From: an uncultured Sulfurimonas sp.
GTDB lineage: Bacteria > Campylobacterota > Campylobacteria > Campylobacterales > Sulfurimonadaceae
Assembly: GCA_937914675.1 (NCBI GenBank)
Contig: CALDOC010000286.1
Location: 1 to 12,368 of the forward strand
Reading direction: 5' to 3'
DNA: 12,368 bases
The notes beneath the pieces were generated by a model. It ran no database searches. It saw only the letters and a program-made list of their open reading frames with translations, and was not told the DNA's origin. Position 1 is the stretch's first letter, and each line of letters starts with the position of its first letter. A program made the translations under genes and the position numbers. This document shows positions 1-6,667 of this stretch, piece by piece.

Positions 1-25
1 CGCCAAGGAGTAAAACGGCTATCAT
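1..25 (-). CDS. Start of a probable sugar nucleotidyltransferase (partial, cut by left edge)
   Basis: Read on the minus strand, an ATG at 25-23 follows the stop codon of the SIS isomerase gene with no gap and opens a frame reading MIAVLLLG before the window ends. A short hydrophobic beta-strand running into a glycine is how GDP/dTDP-sugar pyrophosphorylases of the NTP-transferase family begin (typically MIAVILAGG). In Campylobacter-type heptose loci the gene next to gmhA is often hddC, the heptose-1-phosphate guanylyltransferase, so the context fits. No clear Shine-Dalgarno precedes it, so translation is probably coupled to the upstream gene. Only eight residues are visible, so the identity is an inference from a tiny fragment plus context. 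Confidence 0.45.
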
Positions 26-586
26 CTATTTTTTGGAGTTTTCTATGTAATAACTGTAGATGACGTGATTTAAAATCATATGCATGTCTTCAACCAAACC
101 ATACTCGTCATTTTTGCTAGGAACGTGAAAGTTTATGTCGGATTTCTCTTTTAATATTCCTCCGTCAAAGCCAGTGACCCCTATGATTTTCGCGCCGATT
201 TTTTTGGAGTATTTGACGGCTTTGGTGATGTTTTTTGAATTGCCGCTGCATGAGATGGCGATTAAAATATCATCGGGAGTTATTCTATCTTTGAGTTGCA
301 TATAGAAGATGTTTTTATACCCTATGTCGTTTGCCAAAGCGCTGCAAACGGGAGTGTTGTCGCTCAAACTCTCAACGTCGAAACTTCTAATCTTTCTGCG
401 ACGAAGTCCCGCGCCCAAATCGTTGACCATGTGCGAAGCGGTCGCCGCGCTTCCCCCGTTTCCTATGACGTATATCTTGCCTTTGAGGCTTTCCAAAGCG
501 TTTAGAATCTCCGAGATCGCGTCAACGTCTGTTTCTTGTAGAGTCGATATTAATTGATTTATATACTTTTTAGCAAATTTTTTCAC
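26..586 (-). CDS. gmhA: SIS-domain sugar-phosphate isomerase, GmhA-like (phosphoheptose isomerase family)
   Basis: This 186-residue cytosolic protein is a single SIS domain of normal GmhA length (about 190). GmhA converts sedoheptulose 7-phosphate to D-glycero-D-manno-heptose 7-phosphate, the first step to activated heptose. Visible blocks are the phosphate-binding loop GNGGSAATASH (42-52), ANDIGY (85-90), the second loop SCSGNSKN (112-119) and the C-terminal helix EDMHMILNH (166-174). Compared with E. coli GmhA, whose metal/active-site set is His61, Glu65, Gln172 and His180, my by-eye alignment gives H52, D56, E166 and H174, so two positions are conservatively changed. Substrate could therefore be a related ketose phosphate. 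The start is GTG (586-584), with AAGG (600-597) as a weak ribosome site. It is divergent from the glycosyltransferase gene and leads into the partial nucleotidyltransferase. GC is visibly higher than in the interior genes. Confidence 0.8.
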   Translation of the reverse strand: MKKFAKKYINQLISTLQETDVDAISEILNALESLKGKIYVIGNGGSAATASHMVNDLGAGLRRRKIRSFDVESLSDNTPVCSALANDIGYKNIFYMQLKDRITPDDILIAISCSGNSKNITKAVKYSKKIGAKIIGVTGFDGGILKEKSDINFHVPSKNDEYGLVEDMHMILNHVIYSYYIENSKK

Positions 587-654
587 TTTTCAATTACCTT
601 AAAGAGAATATATAGTATCTTATCCAAAAATTTTTAACATAAAGATTAATTATA
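587..654. promoter_or_regulatory. Divergent promoter region between gmhA-like gene and glycosyltransferase operon
   Basis: This 68-base, very AT-rich gap is the only place from which both flanking transcription units can start. Candidate -10 boxes are TATAGT at 611-616 on the plus strand and TACTAT (complement of 612-617) or TATATT (complement of 607-612) on the minus strand. None has a convincing -35 partner. An A5T5 tract lies at 626-635 and could bend the DNA. The TATAAT at 651-656 overlaps the ATG at 655 and so cannot be the -10 for that start. The region is supported by geometry; the exact boxes are guesses. Confidence 0.4.
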
Positions 655-2091
655 ATGAATGAACATGAAGACACCTACTTTTTTAGTAGAGACGAAGCCC
701 TTCAAGTAGCCACGCGACAGAACAGATTTGACAACGATGAAAAGCTTCAGGCATGCTACTACGACGGCGAAAAAATAGAGTCTGATTTGGTGAATTTAAT
801 CCATTTGCCCGTAGACAATTTAGTAGAAGATTTGGCAAGGGGACGATTTAGGTTGCCAACGAAAGTGGACTTAAATGGTTTGGAATTATCGAGTAGAGTT
901 AAGATTGACATAACTACAAATTTTAATATGTCGCTTTTTAAAGTGAGAGAATATAGAAATCAATACAACCAAGGCTATTTAAAAAGTTTAAAAACTGCAA
1001 TACTTGATTTTAATGAACCACTCAGGTTTTACCTTTCGGCAAGCGTAACGACGCAAGTGATGCGATACGTTTCCAAAGATATTGCTAACATTCTAGAAGA
1101 AGCTGGTCATGAGGTTATGTATGATTTGTATCTTGGCATTGAAGACGTAAGTTGCTTGAAAAATATTAATCAATTCAATCCGCATGTGACAATAAATATA
1201 AATCATTTAAATAATAGCTATTTAAATGACGAGTGTTTTAATTTTGTTTGGTTTCAAGATCCCATGCCAGTGATGTACAATTCTGACAAAATTCACTTAA
1301 GGGAAAGAGATTTCATCTTCTCATATACAACTTTATTTACAAAACTTTTGATTAACAAGGGAGTTGATAAAAATCAAATCTTTAAACAATACGTCTTTCC
1401 CGTAGATACAAAATCATTTTTTAATAATGAAAATATAGAAAGATCTAGAAAAATAGTTTTTGTTGGGTCATTTTACCAACCATCTTCCTATTCAAAACAT
1501 GTAAATAAAGATATTGACATGGAACTAAGGCAAGTGCTTGAATCTGGAAATATGTTGAGTTTTGAGACTCTAAAATCTATATTTAACAAGCATAACGTAT
1601 ACATAGATAGTGATGAGGAGAGTGTATACTTTAATCTTATACAACAAGGATATAATAGAAATATATCGGTAGAATGGTTATGCGAGAAGCATGAAATTGA
1701 TCTTTATGGATACAATTGGGAAATATGTCTAAATGAAAACATAAGGAAAAATTTTAAGGGAAGTATAGAAAAAGCAAAACTTAATAATCTATATAATAGC
1801 GCTAAATATGTTTTAGCGGCTTCTGGACAAGTCATTAACACTCAACGATTAGGAGAAATGGCTCATGCGGGGGCTATACCCGTCATATATGACTCTAGGG
1901 GTCTAACAGATGAAGATGAAACTTGGGAAGACGAGTGTTTGTATTTTAAGACAAAAGAAGAGCTAGAGTATATACTAGATAATAATATTAAACCAAAGAA
2001 ATACATGAGTAAAAGAATGTTGGAATACTTCACATATGATAATTTTTTTAAAATTATTTTTGAACAAATAAATATAAAGTTGACGAAATGA
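655..2091 (+). CDS. GT-B-fold glycosyltransferase, CgeB-like / group 1 type
   Basis: This 478-residue soluble protein probably transfers a sugar from a nucleotide sugar during glycan assembly at the cytoplasmic face of the membrane. The middle region (about 175-205), with an asparagine-rich NININHLNNSY stretch and VWFQDPMP, resembles the N-terminal half of CgeB-like glycosyltransferases. The C-terminal donor half (about 265-470) contains KIVFVGSFY (266-274), IDLYGYNW (348-355) and NTQRLGEMAHAGAIPVIYD (395-413), the usual place where this group binds the nucleotide sugar. The first 120 residues match nothing I recognise. No signal peptide or membrane segment is seen. The ATG has only a poor ribosome site. 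The gene is very AT-rich (13 of 60 bases GC at 1741-1800) and ends with an ATGA overlap into the epimerase gene, so it heads a coupled operon. Donor and acceptor sugars cannot be told. Confidence 0.75.
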   Translation: MNEHEDTYFFSRDEALQVATRQNRFDNDEKLQACYYDGEKIESDLVNLIHLPVDNLVEDLARGRFRLPTKVDLNGLELSSRVKIDITTNFNMSLFKVREYRNQYNQGYLKSLKTAILDFNEPLRFYLSASVTTQVMRYVSKDIANILEEAGHEVMYDLYLGIEDVSCLKNINQFNPHVTININHLNNSYLNDECFNFVWFQDPMPVMYNSDKIHLRERDFIFSYTTLFTKLLINKGVDKNQIFKQYVFPVDTKSFFNNENIERSRKIVFVGSFYQPSSYSKHVNKDIDMELRQVLESGNMLSFETLKSIFNKHNVYIDSDEESVYFNLIQQGYNRNISVEWLCEKHEIDLYGYNWEICLNENIRKNFKGSIEKAKLNNLYNSAKYVLAASGQVINTQRLGEMAHAGAIPVIYDSRGLTDEDETWEDECLYFKTKEELEYILDNNIKPKKYMSKRMLEYFTYDNFFKIIFEQINIKLTK

Positions 2092-3080
2092 AAGCAATAG
2101 TTACGGGTGGCGCAGGGTTTATCGGGTCTCATATGGTTGATTTGCTGGTTGCGAATAATTATGAAGTTCTAGTAATAGACAATCTTGCGAATGGTCGTTT
2201 AGAAAATATAGCGCATCACAAAGAGAGAGTGAAATTTATTCAAGCTGACATTGGCGATTATGAAGTTTCACTTGATTCGCACTTTGAAGACGTAGATTAT
2301 GTTTTTCATTACGCGGCGCTTGCCGACATAGTTCCTTCCATAAACAATCCACTGAAATACCATAGAGCAAACGTAGATGGAACGGTTCGAGTTTTAGAAG
2401 CGGCTAAAAAGAGTAAGAATCTTAAAAAATTCGTATACGCGGCCTCTAGCTCATGTTATGGAATTCCAGAAATTTATCCTACTCCAGAATCAAGTCCCAT
2501 AAAACCAGAATATCCTTACGCCCATACAAAGACGGTTGGCGAGCAATACGTCATGCATTGGGGACAAGTATATGACATGCCCGTGGTGTCTATGAGGTTT
2601 TTTAACGTTTATGGAGTGCGACATCGAACTAGTGGAACTTATGGAGCTGTTTTTGGGGTATTTTTGGCTCAACTTTTAAATAATAAACCCTTAACGATAG
2701 TCGGAGATGGAAATCAAACAAGAGATTTTACATACGTGACGGATATAGTCGAAGCTTGTTACATGGCTAGTCAAAGCGATATTAGACAAGAGATTTTTAA
2801 CGTTGGAAGCGACAACACTTATAGCGTTAACCATTTGGTCGATTTACTTGGTGGGAAAAGACAATACATCCCAAAAAGACCAGGCGAACCGGATAGTACG
2901 TACGCGGACATTTCTAAGATAAAGTCCGTTCTTGGATGGACGCCAAAAGTTAGTTTTGAAGATGGCGTTAAAATCATGCTCGAAAACATAGAGCAGTGGA
3001 GAGAAGCTCCAGTGTGGGATGAGAGCAGCATAGAAGAGGCCACTAAAGATTGGTTTGAATGTTTAGGAGAGAAAAAATGA
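2088..3080 (+). CDS. NAD-dependent nucleotide-sugar epimerase/dehydratase (extended SDR, GalE/WbpP-like)
   Basis: This 330-residue extended short-chain dehydrogenase most likely epimerises or dehydrates an NDP-hexose or NDP-heptose. It shows the Rossmann NAD loop GGAGFIG (7-13), the acidic DN ending strand 2 (31-32), the active-site strand YAASSSCYG (117-125), the catalytic pair Y144/K148 in YAHTK, RFFNVYG (170-176) and RDFTYV (212-217), which contacts the nucleotide. The C-terminal block RPGEPDSTYADISK (264-277) is typical of UDP-glucose/UDP-GlcNAc 4-epimerase relatives. The length is normal. A roughly 30-residue charged tail after the usual end is slightly unusual. Its start overlaps the glycosyltransferase stop (ATGA at 2088-2091) and its own stop overlaps the next start the same way, so translation is coupled on both sides. 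Family confidence is high; 4-epimerase rather than 4,6-dehydratase or another epimerase is less certain. Confidence 0.85.
   Translation: MKAIVTGGAGFIGSHMVDLLVANNYEVLVIDNLANGRLENIAHHKERVKFIQADIGDYEVSLDSHFEDVDYVFHYAALADIVPSINNPLKYHRANVDGTVRVLEAAKKSKNLKKFVYAASSSCYGIPEIYPTPESSPIKPEYPYAHTKTVGEQYVMHWGQVYDMPVVSMRFFNVYGVRHRTSGTYGAVFGVFLAQLLNNKPLTIVGDGNQTRDFTYVTDIVEACYMASQSDIRQEIFNVGSDNTYSVNHLVDLLGGKRQYIPKRPGEPDSTYADISKIKSVLGWTPKVSFEDGVKIMLENIEQWREAPVWDESSIEEATKDWFECLGEKK
3065..3070 (+). promoter_or_regulatory. Ribosome binding site AGGAGA selecting the 3077 start
   Basis: AGGAGA lies six bases before the ATG at 3077 and inside the end of the epimerase gene. It favours 3077 over the in-frame upstream ATG at 3059, which has no such site and would lengthen the overlap. 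Confidence 0.7.
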
Positions 3081-4129
3081 ATTTACTTGACGGGCATAAA
3101 ATAAACTATCATACCAAAGAAATATCCGATATGTTTGAGGGGAGACTAGAAGCCCCAATCTATGTGGAGATTTCCCCAACTGGAATATGTAATCATAAAT
3201 GCTTGTTTTGCCATTACAATTACCTCGGACATGAGGGCAAATTTAAAAAGGGCAAAATACTAGAACTGGTCAGGGAGCTTGCCGAGATTGGAGTGAAATC
3301 GGTCGTATTCGCCGGAAATGGCGAGCCAACTCTTCATGTTGACACTATAGAAGCAATTCAGTTGGCGAAAAGCTTAGGTCTTGACGTGGCGATGAGCACA
3401 AACGGGGCTTTGTTAAAAGAAGAACATTTTGATATTTTAGCGAAAAATTTAACTTGGATTCGATTTTCTTTTAACGCGGGAAGCGAAGAAAATTACGCTC
3501 ACGTTCATCAGACGAAAAGTGACGACTGGCATAAAGTCATTGAAAATATAAAGAAGCTAAAAGAGGCGAAGACGCGCTTAAAAAGCGACATTACAATCGG
3601 TTCGCAATTTGTTCTAATCCCGGAAAATAAAGAGTACGCGTTGGAACATGGACAAAGGTTAAAGGATTTGGGCGTTGATTATTTTAGCGTGAAACATTTC
3701 TACGATCATTCTCACAATGAATTTGAAGTGAAGGAAGTCATTTCCGAAGAGTTCATAGAGTCTTTGTCTAAAGAAGCGGAAAAACTCAATAGCGATAATT
3801 TTAACTTTTTAGTGAGAAGCACGAAAAACTTGTCTTCCAAAAGAGTCTATACGAAATGTTATGGTTTAGAATTTATAGTGTTTATAGATGAAAATGGAGA
3901 CGTTTATAGCTGTTTTTCACATCAATATGATAAAAAAACAATTATGGGCAACGTTTTTCAAAATAGTTTTAAAGAGATTTGGGCGTCGGTAAAAAAACAA
4001 GAGAGTCTCAACCACATAAATGATTGCATTGAAAAAAACAGTTGCCAGCCAAATTGCAGACATCATCAAATCAACAATTACTTGTGGGAGTTGAAAAACC
4101 CTTCAATTGAACATGTTAATTTTATATAA
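3077..4129 (+). CDS. Radical SAM/SPASM enzyme 1
   Basis: This 350-residue cytosolic iron-sulfur enzyme cleaves S-adenosylmethionine to start radical chemistry. The cluster-binding CX3CX2C motif is CNHKCLFC (C38, C42, C45). The SAM-binding GGEP-type motif reads GNGEP (80-84). A C-terminal SPASM-like domain (about 258-330) carries C261, C279, C317, C323 and C327, enough to hold one or two auxiliary clusters. SPASM proteins are known as peptide-modifying maturases, but relatives such as the aminocyclitol dehydrogenase BtrN act on sugar-like rings. No precursor peptide gene is present here and all neighbours are sugar enzymes, so a sugar substrate is the better guess. The start at 3077 is chosen for its ribosome site and the 4-base overlap with the epimerase gene. 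A paralogue lies at 7342-8409, and both proteins end in similar tails (IEHVNFI and VEHLDFV). The reaction is unknown. Confidence 0.85.
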   Translation: MNLLDGHKINYHTKEISDMFEGRLEAPIYVEISPTGICNHKCLFCHYNYLGHEGKFKKGKILELVRELAEIGVKSVVFAGNGEPTLHVDTIEAIQLAKSLGLDVAMSTNGALLKEEHFDILAKNLTWIRFSFNAGSEENYAHVHQTKSDDWHKVIENIKKLKEAKTRLKSDITIGSQFVLIPENKEYALEHGQRLKDLGVDYFSVKHFYDHSHNEFEVKEVISEEFIESLSKEAEKLNSDNFNFLVRSTKNLSSKRVYTKCYGLEFIVFIDENGDVYSCFSHQYDKKTIMGNVFQNSFKEIWASVKKQESLNHINDCIEKNSCQPNCRHHQINNYLWELKNPSIEHVNFI

Positions 4130-4132
4130 GGA
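4128..4132 (+). promoter_or_regulatory. Ribosome binding site AAGGA for a TTG start
   Basis: AAGGA overlaps the stop codon of the first radical SAM gene and lies five bases before the TTG at 4138. No nearby ATG or GTG in frame would give the conserved transketolase N-terminus, so TTG appears to be the true start. Confidence 0.65.
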
Positions 4133-4137
4133 TTATC

Positions 4138-4929
4138 TTGAAACAAATAGCCACAAACATTAGAAAAAATATTTTACATATAGCGAACCTTGCGGGATCT
4201 CCTCACGTAGGCTCGGCTTTGAGTTGTACGGATATTTTAGCGACTCTATATTTTGAGATATTAAACTTGGAGGAGTACGAAAATAGAGACTATTTCATAC
4301 TTTCAAAAGCGCACTCAGCGATGGCTTTGTACGCCACTCTCTATGAAAAAGGCTTGTTGAGTAAAGAGGAGATGGAGGGTTATTATCAAAATGGTGGAAC
4401 TCTGCCGGCTCATACGGACAGACTTACAAATCCGTACATAGAGATAAGCGCTGGAAGTTTAGGGCATGGATTGCCTATCTCTTTAGGTGTCGCGCACGCT
4501 TTAAAACTAAAGAGTAGCGACAGACAAGTTTACGTACTCATGGGTGACGGGGAGTCGCAAGAGGGAAGCGTATGGGAAGCCGCCATGCTCGCTCCACATC
4601 TCAAGCTCGACAATTTAACGGTTTTTATAGATAGAAATAATCTACAAGGGTATGGTAGAGCCGATGAGATACTCTCTTATGAGCCCATAGACAAAAAGTT
4701 TGAAGCTTTTAACTGGAAAGTGTTAAGAGTTGACGGGCATGACTCTCAAGCCATCAAAGAAGCCGTGGAGGTTCAAAGCGATAAACCAAAAATGATTATC
4801 TGCGACACGACCAAAGGAAAAGGCGTGAGCTTCATGGAAGATGAACTCATTTGGCACTATTTTGTGGTGACTGACGAGATAAAAAAGAAAGCTTTTGCTG
4901 AGTTAGAGGAGGTTTCAAGTGAGAAATAG
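4138..4929 (+). CDS. Transketolase-like, N-terminal (thiamine-diphosphate-binding) subunit
   Basis: This 263-residue protein is the N-terminal half of a split transketolase. With the next gene product it would form a thiamine-diphosphate enzyme that moves a two-carbon ketol unit between sugars. Motifs in order are SPHVGSALSC (21-30), SKAHSAMALYATL (57-69), AGSLGHGLPISLG (105-117) and the cofactor/metal signature GDGE (136-139), followed 28 residues later by NN (167-168), then KGKGVSF (226-232). Length matches stand-alone transketolase A subunits. It begins with TTG and overlaps the C-terminal subunit gene by 11 bases, as expected for obligate partners made in equal amounts. Split transketolase pairs inside polysaccharide clusters are usually not the housekeeping enzyme. 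Likely roles are supply of sedoheptulose 7-phosphate to the nearby isomerase, or building a longer or branched sugar. The actual donor and acceptor are unknown. Confidence 0.88.
   Translation: MKQIATNIRKNILHIANLAGSPHVGSALSCTDILATLYFEILNLEEYENRDYFILSKAHSAMALYATLYEKGLLSKEEMEGYYQNGGTLPAHTDRLTNPYIEISAGSLGHGLPISLGVAHALKLKSSDRQVYVLMGDGESQEGSVWEAAMLAPHLKLDNLTVFIDRNNLQGYGRADEILSYEPIDKKFEAFNWKVLRVDGHDSQAIKEAVEVQSDKPKMIICDTTKGKGVSFMEDELIWHYFVVTDEIKKKAFAELEEVSSEK
4905..4912 (+). promoter_or_regulatory. Strong ribosome binding site AGAGGAGG for a GTG start
   Basis: AGAGGAGG lies within the 3' end of the N-terminal transketolase gene, six bases before the GTG at 4919. It is one of the two best Shine-Dalgarno sequences in the window and supports both the GTG start and the 11-base gene overlap. 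Confidence 0.75.
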
Positions 4930-5788
4930 CGTAGCCAATGAGATAAAAAAAATCGCAAAAATCGATGAGACTCTTTTTGTCATAGCCGGAGACGCCGGAC
5001 TTGGCGTTTGGGATGATTTTAAAGACTCAAAACAGTTTATAAATCCAGGGGTAAATGAGCAACTAGACATTGGGTTCGGCGCGGGTCTCTCTCTCATGGG
5101 ACATAAGGTGATTTACTACAACATCGCTCCCTTCGTCATCATGAGACCTTACGAGTTTGTGAGAAACGACGTGTGTTATCAAGAGTTGCCCATGATTTTG
5201 ATAGGCACGGGAAGCGGCATAACGTACGCTCCCGCCGGAGTGACTCACTACGTGGTGGAAGACATAACTTTAGCTTCAACCATGCCAAACCTTGATATAT
5301 TTTCACCAGCCGACCCCGTCGAGGCGGTAGAGTGTTTCAAGTACGCGTACAAGAGTCAAAGACCTAGTTATATAAGAATCGCGAAAAATGGTGAAGAAAA
5401 AATTCATAAAGATGAGCTAGATATCACAAAACCAATCTTTATACATCAATCGAATTCTAAACATATTTTGATTTTACATGGTTCAATCGCTGATGAAGTT
5501 TCAAAGATTTTAGAGATTGTAGAGATAAACGTTGTAAGCGTTCCAATGCTCACGAGTGATTTTAATTGGGACGTTTTTTTGAATGATTTTGATAAAGTCT
5601 TTACCCTTGAAGAGCATTTTATCAATGGTGGTTTCGGAACGATGTTACGAGATAAGGTTGATAAAAAGATATATAAATTTGGTCTAAAAAATGAGTACAT
5701 TCATAAAATAGGCAATAGAGATTATCTAAGAAAATATTATGAGATTGACGGTAAGAGTATTGGACGCAAAATCAAAGGAATGATTTAA
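4919..5788 (+). CDS. Transketolase-like, C-terminal (pyrimidine-binding) subunit
   Basis: This 289-residue partner of the preceding gene carries the pyrimidine and C-terminal domains of transketolase/DXP-synthase-type enzymes. The cofactor-activating glutamate is expected at E47 in NPGVNEQ (42-48). GVTHYVVEDI (107-116) corresponds to the conserved TH(H)xxED loop. SPADPVEA (129-136) and EEHFINGGFG (231-240) are the later pyrimidine-domain and C-terminal-domain blocks. It is slightly shorter than the usual 300-320 residues, with no break. It starts with GTG behind a strong ribosome site. An A8 run at 4945-4952 near the start is a mild slippage risk. The stop codon overlaps that of the WcbI-like gene on the other strand, and no terminator hairpin is visible between them. 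It can only be active as a complex with the N-terminal subunit. Confidence 0.88.
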   Translation: MRNSVANEIKKIAKIDETLFVIAGDAGLGVWDDFKDSKQFINPGVNEQLDIGFGAGLSLMGHKVIYYNIAPFVIMRPYEFVRNDVCYQELPMILIGTGSGITYAPAGVTHYVVEDITLASTMPNLDIFSPADPVEAVECFKYAYKSQRPSYIRIAKNGEEKIHKDELDITKPIFIHQSNSKHILILHGSIADEVSKILEIVEINVVSVPMLTSDFNWDVFLNDFDKVFTLEEHFINGGFGTMLRDKVDKKIYKFGLKNEYIHKIGNRDYLRKYYEIDGKSIGRKIKGMI

Positions 5789-5791
5789 ATC
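5782..5791. repeat. Palindrome GATTTAAATC spanning two overlapping stop codons
   Basis: This perfect 10-base palindrome contains the plus-strand stop TAA (5786-5788) and the minus-strand stop (5787-5785). It is too short and AT-rich to be a terminator. It simply shows that the two convergent genes end on each other. Confidence 0.7.
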
Positions 5792-6582
5792 CCTTCAATA
5801 ACTTTTTGTTCTTTGAGCAAGTTGATAACGTACCTATATATGATAAGTTCGATAATTACGTTACTGGCATGGGACGAGTGAAATCTGTATGGGTACCATT
5901 TGTATCCATGTTCAAGTCTGTCAAATCGAGTGATTGGGGCGACGGTCTCGCACAAAGGAGGGATGAAAGTGTTTGAACTTAACTCTATTCCTAAATCCAA
6001 TATATCGTTTATTTGTCTAATAACTTCATCAAATAGTATGTTTGTAGGGTGATTATGGCTTAGAAAGAGTTGTACCTCAAGATAATTGTTTTGTATAAAA
6101 TCAGATAGTTTTACGTCCGTCTTTTCTTCTCTTTGTCTCATGACGTTGAGCGATTCGTTAAATTTTTCTTTTAGATTAAAATTTATCTCACCTCTTTCTC
6201 TCATAGCCATGATGTTTTCTTTAGAAACTCCAGAGTTAAATAGTTCTAAAATTGTATCTTCGCCAATAATTTTTGTCGCGTCAGTCTCTAAAGAGTAGAG
6301 ACCTCCATTGTAAATATATGGAAAAGCGACAAATTTCGCGTCTTCTTTCGCAAGTTGTCGAATGTTCGCTTCACTTAAGTCTTCATAAGTGTGGTTAAGC
6401 GGTTGGTAAATAATGTAATCGGCGTTAGAGACGGCGCGAACGGTTTCATGAGAAGAAAACGTCTCATCATAGTTTGACAATAAATAAATGTTATATACGT
6501 TTTTATCTAAGTAAGCATCAAGATAACGCGCTATTTGCATCGCTTGACAATTTCCAAAACACACTATGTCAATTTTATTCAT
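5785..6582 (-). CDS. WcbI-family polysaccharide biosynthesis enzyme (putative acyltransferase)
   Basis: This 265-residue protein begins with a beta-strand leading to FGNCQ (9-13), the hallmark of the WcbI family, followed by YQPLNH (59-64), FPYIYNGGLY (87-96) and LSHNHPTNILF (174-184). WcbI of Burkholderia pseudomallei is needed for a capsule of acetylated 6-deoxy-manno-heptose. Its fold resembles SGNH hydrolases and it binds coenzyme A, so an acetyltransferase role is suspected but not settled. Finding it with heptose-type genes makes O-acylation of a heptose residue a sensible guess. It has no signal peptide and should be cytosolic. The ATG at 6582 has a good ribosome site, AGGGAG (6597-6592). 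It is the only interior gene on the minus strand, convergent with the transketolase (4-base overlap) and divergent from the next operon, so it is transcribed alone. Confidence 0.75.
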   Translation of the reverse strand: MNKIDIVCFGNCQAMQIARYLDAYLDKNVYNIYLLSNYDETFSSHETVRAVSNADYIIYQPLNHTYEDLSEANIRQLAKEDAKFVAFPYIYNGGLYSLETDATKIIGEDTILELFNSGVSKENIMAMRERGEINFNLKEKFNESLNVMRQREEKTDVKLSDFIQNNYLEVQLFLSHNHPTNILFDEVIRQINDILDLGIELSSNTFIPPLCETVAPITRFDRLEHGYKWYPYRFHSSHASNVIIELIIYRYVINLLKEQKVIEGI

Positions 6583-6631
6583 TTGGTAAATCTCCCTAAA
6601 AAGTTATGATTTATTCTAACTTTTGTTTAAA

Positions 6632-6648
6632 TTATTATACTATAATAA
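6632..6648. promoter_or_regulatory. Mirror-image divergent promoter: back-to-back TATAAT boxes
   Basis: An inverted repeat with perfect 8-base arms (TTATTATA, one C, TATAATAA) places a consensus -10 box on each strand: TATAAT at 6641-6646 reading right toward the methyltransferase operon, and TATAAT (complement of 6634-6639) reading left toward the WcbI-like gene. Both are preceded by T-rich DNA and lack a clear -35, as in Campylobacterota vegetative promoters. Each box sits in the upstream part of the other promoter, so the two probably compete for polymerase. Confidence 0.55.
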
Positions 6649-6653
6649 AAATC

Positions 6654-6660
6654 AAAGAGG
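6654..6660 (+). promoter_or_regulatory. Ribosome binding site AAAGAGG for the first gene of the right operon
   Basis: AAAGAGG lies seven bases before the ATG at 6668. With the predicted start site just after 6646, the leader would be very short, leaving no room for a riboswitch. Confidence 0.6.
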
Positions 6661-6667
6661 ATAAAAC

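Noticed and set aside
296..557. Plus-strand open frames opposite the GmhA-like gene
   Set aside because: They are shadows of the conserved SIS-domain gene and match no family.
651..656. Perfect TATAAT as a promoter for the glycosyltransferase gene
   Set aside because: It overlaps the ATG at 655, so a transcript from it would start after the start codon. It is a chance AT-rich match.
1863..2132. Minus-strand 89-codon frame rich in Phe, Ile, Leu and Ser that looks like a membrane protein
   Set aside because: It is the reverse complement of the glycosyltransferase 3' end; AT-rich DNA read backwards gives hydrophobic residues. It has no ribosome site and overlaps a well-supported gene.
3059..3076. 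Upstream ATG for radical SAM enzyme 1, adding six residues
   Set aside because: The ATG at 3077 has an AGGAGA ribosome site at the right distance and the common 4-base ATGA overlap; the upstream ATG has neither.
3077..4129. Radical SAM/SPASM protein as a RiPP (peptide) maturase
   Set aside because: No small precursor ORF, peptidase or peptide exporter lies nearby; all neighbours are sugar enzymes.
4945..4952. A8 run near the start of the transketolase C-subunit as a phase-variation switch
   Set aside because: A runs of seven to eight recur throughout this AT-rich window; nothing singles this one out.
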